A stretch of DNA of 8,936 nt from Lentisphaerota bacterium. GTDB taxonomy: Bacteria > Verrucomicrobiota > Kiritimatiellia > JAAZAB01. Numbering within the stretch: the first letter of the stretch is position 1; every line of letters begins with the position of its first letter. The notes under the pieces were generated by a model. It made no database searches and was not told the DNA's origin. It saw nothing but the letters and a program-made list of their open reading frames with translations. Location: assembly GCA_016182435.1 (NCBI GenBank), contig JACPGN010000067.1, positions 1 through 8,936 on the forward strand, written 5' to 3'. Shown in pieces: positions 6,158 through 8,936 of the stretch. The position numbers and the translations under genes are program-made.

Positions 6158-8314
6158 TTATCCGCCAGATTTGTCGATGATCTGACGTTTGCGGAACCGA
6201 TCCAGTTTCTGATGGGAAATAAGGCGGGCCAAGGTCCTGGCATGGTCCTTGATGCGCCTGAGCACCGCCGGTTTGAACATCCGGATCCATTCTTGCGGCA
6301 CGGCGCCGGCGCCGCGGAGCGCGCCGGCCAGCATTGCGGAGCGCCCGGCATTGGTATCCGCATCGCGCCCGATGTTCGTCCCGCCGATGGCCGCCTGACG
6401 GACATCCCCGTTGGCAACTTTAAGGATCGCCAGGGGTGAACCGACGATTTCCAGATGAGCGGATTGCCACCAGTTGAACATCAGGCATTTGGCATAGAGT
6501 TCCTTGCGCGCGGCGAAAACGTCATCATACTTCTTCGCCACGGCAAGGCAGGCGGCAAGATAGTCATGGCAGTTCTTGAACCGCCGCCCATCCAGCGTGC
6601 GTAACTGGTCGGCATAGGAAAGCGGCCAGTCATGGGAAGCGACTTTCAGCGCCGCGTCCCAAACCCGGTCCACCGTTGCATCCGGGCGCATGGCCTCCGC
6701 CACCGCCGCCGCGAGAATGGAGGTAGCCGCAATCTCGATTCCCCGGACGTGCATGTAGGCAATGGCCGGGGCATCCACCACGACGTAATCCGGGTCGGCG
6801 AGATGATAAAGGCCCACCGGCTCAATGCACATCACTGAGGTTCCCATGGGGTTCCAGTGGCCGGTGATCCGCGGATCCCAGCCGGCGCGAATCAGGTTGT
6901 AGGAATGGCGGTCGTTGAATGGCCAAAGGTTCGCGCGCGACCGTTGAGCGCACCAGGTGCGGGCCAGATGGCGGGCCATGACCGGGCGGCCCTGCCGCGC
7001 CAGGTAGGTTTCCAGCAGCAACATCATCTGCTGGTTGTCATCCTCGCTTTCGAGGCGTTCCGGCTTCAAAATGGTTTTGATGCCGCCGGGATACTGGGCA
7101 TCAATCTCCGCGTATGACCTGCCTTCGACCGGCGAACCCATGGCGTTGCCGATGGAACTCGCCAACAAGCAGCCGGAGATCTTGTCTTCCAGCAGGCTCA
7201 TCCCATTTTGCTTTTTGCGCAACAAGGTTTCATGAACGGTGATGATTGCCTTTTCCCGTTGCCTGCGTTTCTCCACCACCGGAATGATGGGATGCCATGC
7301 CCGGGCAATCGGTTCCGCCCAACGCCGCCACTCCTCCGGGAAAATCCGCCGTCCATGCCGGGCGCCGAGGATGGCTCCGCCCAGGATCGGGGCGCCCAGT
7401 GGCTCCCGCCCCGGCAGGGGACAAAGCAACAGGGACAACAATAAGCGGGGGTCGCGATCCAGCGGTTCTTTCAGCAACGGCAGAACAAAACGAATCGGGT
7501 TGGGCGCCAGCGGGCTCGATTCCCGTTGCGCGCCGGGAAAACCCTTCAGCCAGCGGTTGATGTGTTCGTTCTTTTTCCCGTTGTCGGCAAACCATTCTTT
7601 AGTCGAACGAACGCAATAATCAAGTTCGTCGAAAACCTCCCGGTTGTTCTCCCGCGCAATATCAAGAACGGCGCGGACGATCGCTTCCGGATCGGGGTTC
7701 GGGTCGAAAGCCGACGCGATCGCGGCGGCGGCCAAACCGGCCCAGTCGGCGCCCAGGCGCGGCTGGCAAACCGAAGCCAGCTCCACGCCGTCCAGGTAGG
7801 CGTATTCCGGATCGCCATAGTGAAAAATGCCGACGGCGGCCATGGCATCCGCCACGAGGCCGGATGGGACGGTGCCCATTCCGCTGATGCGCGGGTTACA
7901 GCCTTCATTCAGTAATTCCTGGGTGGTATTAAATAACATCCACAGGGTGCGATTCGCGCCGGCAATCGCCCGGTTATTCTGAAGCGCCCGCGCGAAATCC
8001 TCGGGCGTGGCCCGGCCCCGTTTGTCCACATACGCGCGCATGCCGATAGCGATCAGTGGCGTTAATCGCGGATTGAGCCAATGTTGGGCATAACGGTGCT
8101 GTTGCCGGTACGCTTTGTCCGCCGCGGGGCTGACCGGCGCCAGGTTCAAGTTGAGCAGGTCTTTCGCGCCGCTGACCTGGCGATAGCGTTCCGCATGCAC
8201 ATGACAGGTCCAACCGAGTTCGGCGCCGATGGCCGCGCCAACCAGGCAACCCTCGATGCGATCGCGCAACGTCAGGTTGCCTTTAACACGAGCGTCTATA
8301 TTTCGTTTTTTCAT
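6158..8314 (-). CDS. Two-domain ADP-ribosylglycohydrolase (ARH/DraG) family protein; the first copy lacks the metal-site motifs
   Basis: This 718-residue protein is about twice the usual ~300-350 residues of ADP-ribosylglycohydrolases, which remove ADP-ribose from proteins or small molecules with two Mg ions. It is a tandem duplication: DRIEGCLVGAAIG (18-30) matches DKISGCLLASSIG (377-389). Likewise GCNPRISG (138-145) matches GWDPRITG (478-485), and VGIFHYGDPEYAYLD (161-175) matches VGLYHLADPDYVVVD (500-514). The second copy keeps the metal motifs SEDDNQQM (423-430, DDT-like with Asn for Thr) and GRDADTNAG (649-657). In the first copy the matching places read LNPRLTP (80-86) and GREPLGAPI (302-310), so the acidic ligands are gone. 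No signal peptide or membrane segment is evident. The ATG lies 3 nt after the upstream URO-D stop with only a weak ribosome site, suggesting translational coupling. It ends in TAA. The real substrate is unknown. Confidence 0.85.
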   Translation of the reverse strand: MKKRNIDARVKGNLTLRDRIEGCLVGAAIGAELGWTCHVHAERYRQVSGAKDLLNLNLAPVSPAADKAYRQQHRYAQHWLNPRLTPLIAIGMRAYVDKRGRATPEDFARALQNNRAIAGANRTLWMLFNTTQELLNEGCNPRISGMGTVPSGLVADAMAAVGIFHYGDPEYAYLDGVELASVCQPRLGADWAGLAAAAIASAFDPNPDPEAIVRAVLDIARENNREVFDELDYCVRSTKEWFADNGKKNEHINRWLKGFPGAQRESSPLAPNPIRFVLPLLKEPLDRDPRLLLSLLLCPLPGREPLGAPILGGAILGARHGRRIFPEEWRRWAEPIARAWHPIIPVVEKRRQREKAIITVHETLLRKKQNGMSLLEDKISGCLLASSIGNAMGSPVEGRSYAEIDAQYPGGIKTILKPERLESEDDNQQMMLLLETYLARQGRPVMARHLARTWCAQRSRANLWPFNDRHSYNLIRAGWDPRITGHWNPMGTSVMCIEPVGLYHLADPDYVVVDAPAIAYMHVRGIEIAATSILAAAVAEAMRPDATVDRVWDAALKVASHDWPLSYADQLRTLDGRRFKNCHDYLAACLAVAKKYDDVFAARKELYAKCLMFNWWQSAHLEIVGSPLAILKVANGDVRQAAIGGTNIGRDADTNAGRSAMLAGALRGAGAVPQEWIRMFKPAVLRRIKDHARTLARLISHQKLDRFRKRQIIDKSGG

Positions 8315-8317
8315 TCT

Positions 8318-8936
8318 TTAAGTCAGGTTATAGTTTCTCGCAGTCGCATACATGGCAAGCGCGTTATGGATCTTGACATCAGGATGGATTCCCGACGTTG
8401 AACCAATAATGATTCGCTGTCTACCAGCGTCTTCAATGGCGCTGATCACGGCTTTCTTAACGTCCTGAGGAGTGCCAAAGGCGAGCAACTGCGTGTTATC
8501 AATCGGCTGGGAGAGAGGAAGTCCGGGGTATTTTACGCGCATTTTTTTGACATCCATCTGACAGTAAGGCTCGCAGGGGTGAATCTCATCAACGCCGGCG
8601 GCGATGAAATCATCCATGACGGGCCATTTGTAGCCGTCAAGAAATGCCAGAACGTAATAACCATGCTTTTTCCACCGGTCAATTTTCTTCTTTTCGCGCG
8701 GGATAATCTCTTTTTTAAATAATTCTGGCGAGTACAGAAGGCTGCTGTTTGTGCCGGTAGCGACGCTTATCTGGGCAAAAGGCGAGACATGGGCACAGGC
8801 AAAATTATCAATAAAACAAAGGCTATAATCAGTCAGAGCATCAAGATAATTAGCCGCTGTCTCTGGATAATCCTGATAAAAATACCACCAGTTGGTTTCA
8901 TCATACCTTTCGGTAGCAACAGCTAAAGGATTTACA
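8318..8936 (-). CDS. URO-D superfamily protein, C-terminal part (gene runs off the right edge)
   Basis: On the - strand this frame is open from the right edge to TAA (complement of 8318-8320), giving 205 residues of a protein that starts outside the window. The ATG at 8615-8617 is internal: family-like sequence lies before it (KKHGYYVLAFLDGYKWPV). The C-terminal half fits the URO-D barrel: MDDFIAAGVDEIHPCEPYCQ, then MRVKYPGLPLSQPIDNTQLL, a helix GTPQDVKKAVISAIEDAG, and IIIGSTSGIHPDVKIHNALA near the end. At a usual ~340-400 residues, roughly 140 or more are missing. It is a different subgroup from the URO-D gene at 4839-5960: the ending motif is GIHPDV rather than DHSVPPDV. It directly precedes the ADP-ribosylglycohydrolase gene, 3 nt apart, in one operon. 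Its distal part is more A+T-rich than the rest of the window. Substrate unknown. Confidence 0.78.
   Translation of the reverse strand, partial: VNPLAVATERYDETNWWYFYQDYPETAANYLDALTDYSLCFIDNFACAHVSPFAQISVATGTNSSLLYSPELFKKEIIPREKKKIDRWKKHGYYVLAFLDGYKWPVMDDFIAAGVDEIHPCEPYCQMDVKKMRVKYPGLPLSQPIDNTQLLAFGTPQDVKKAVISAIEDAGRQRIIIGSTSGIHPDVKIHNALAMYATARNYNLT

Overview
This window looks like a chromosomal piece from an uncultured bacterium of the Planctomycetota-Verrucomicrobiota-Lentisphaerota/Kiritimatiellota sphere. That placement is inferred from gene content: a large heparinase II/III-like polysaccharide lyase, a Gfo/Idh/MocA sugar-type oxidoreductase, two uroporphyrinogen-decarboxylase (URO-D) superfamily proteins, and a two-domain ADP-ribosylglycohydrolase. 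It is not proven by any marker gene. Most of the window is G+C-rich; the last ~300 bases are clearly more A+T-rich. All three stop codons end plausible genes, so the code looks standard.

Left half, + strand (1-4777): a 5'-truncated fragment (2-385) and an 829-codon reading frame (406-2895) appear to be two pieces of one heparinase-like enzyme, now in different frames. The second piece carries an in-frame array of 17 heptanucleotide units (521-639). After a short possible gene remnant (2899-3084) comes a DUF433/DUF5615 (VapBC-like) toxin-antitoxin pair (3162-3743). Its toxin gene overlaps the ATG of a Gfo/Idh/MocA oxidoreductase by 4 nt. That oxidoreductase is cut by one in-frame TAA at codon 258, and clear family sequence continues in the same frame to 4777.

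Right half, - strand (4839-8936), reading right to left: a URO-D family gene (entering from beyond the window, stop at 8318) is followed after 3 nt by the two-domain ADP-ribosylglycohydrolase (8314 to 6158). Then comes a 197-bp spacer holding a MITE/REP-like palindromic element (5987-6095), and a second, complete URO-D family gene (5960 to 4839). The + and - strand groups converge at about 4778-4838.

How the genes may work together: the + strand genes fit sugar or uronate polymer breakdown, with a toxin-antitoxin module in the same transcription unit. The - strand genes form a compact URO-D/ADP-ribosylglycohydrolase set of unknown pathway. Several + strand genes look damaged (frame change, nonsense codon, repeat expansion, remnant), while the - strand genes look intact. 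The observations most worth checking are the coding heptamer array, the toxin-coupled interrupted dehydrogenase, the ADP-ribosylglycohydrolase with a catalytically degenerate first copy, and the palindromic element.
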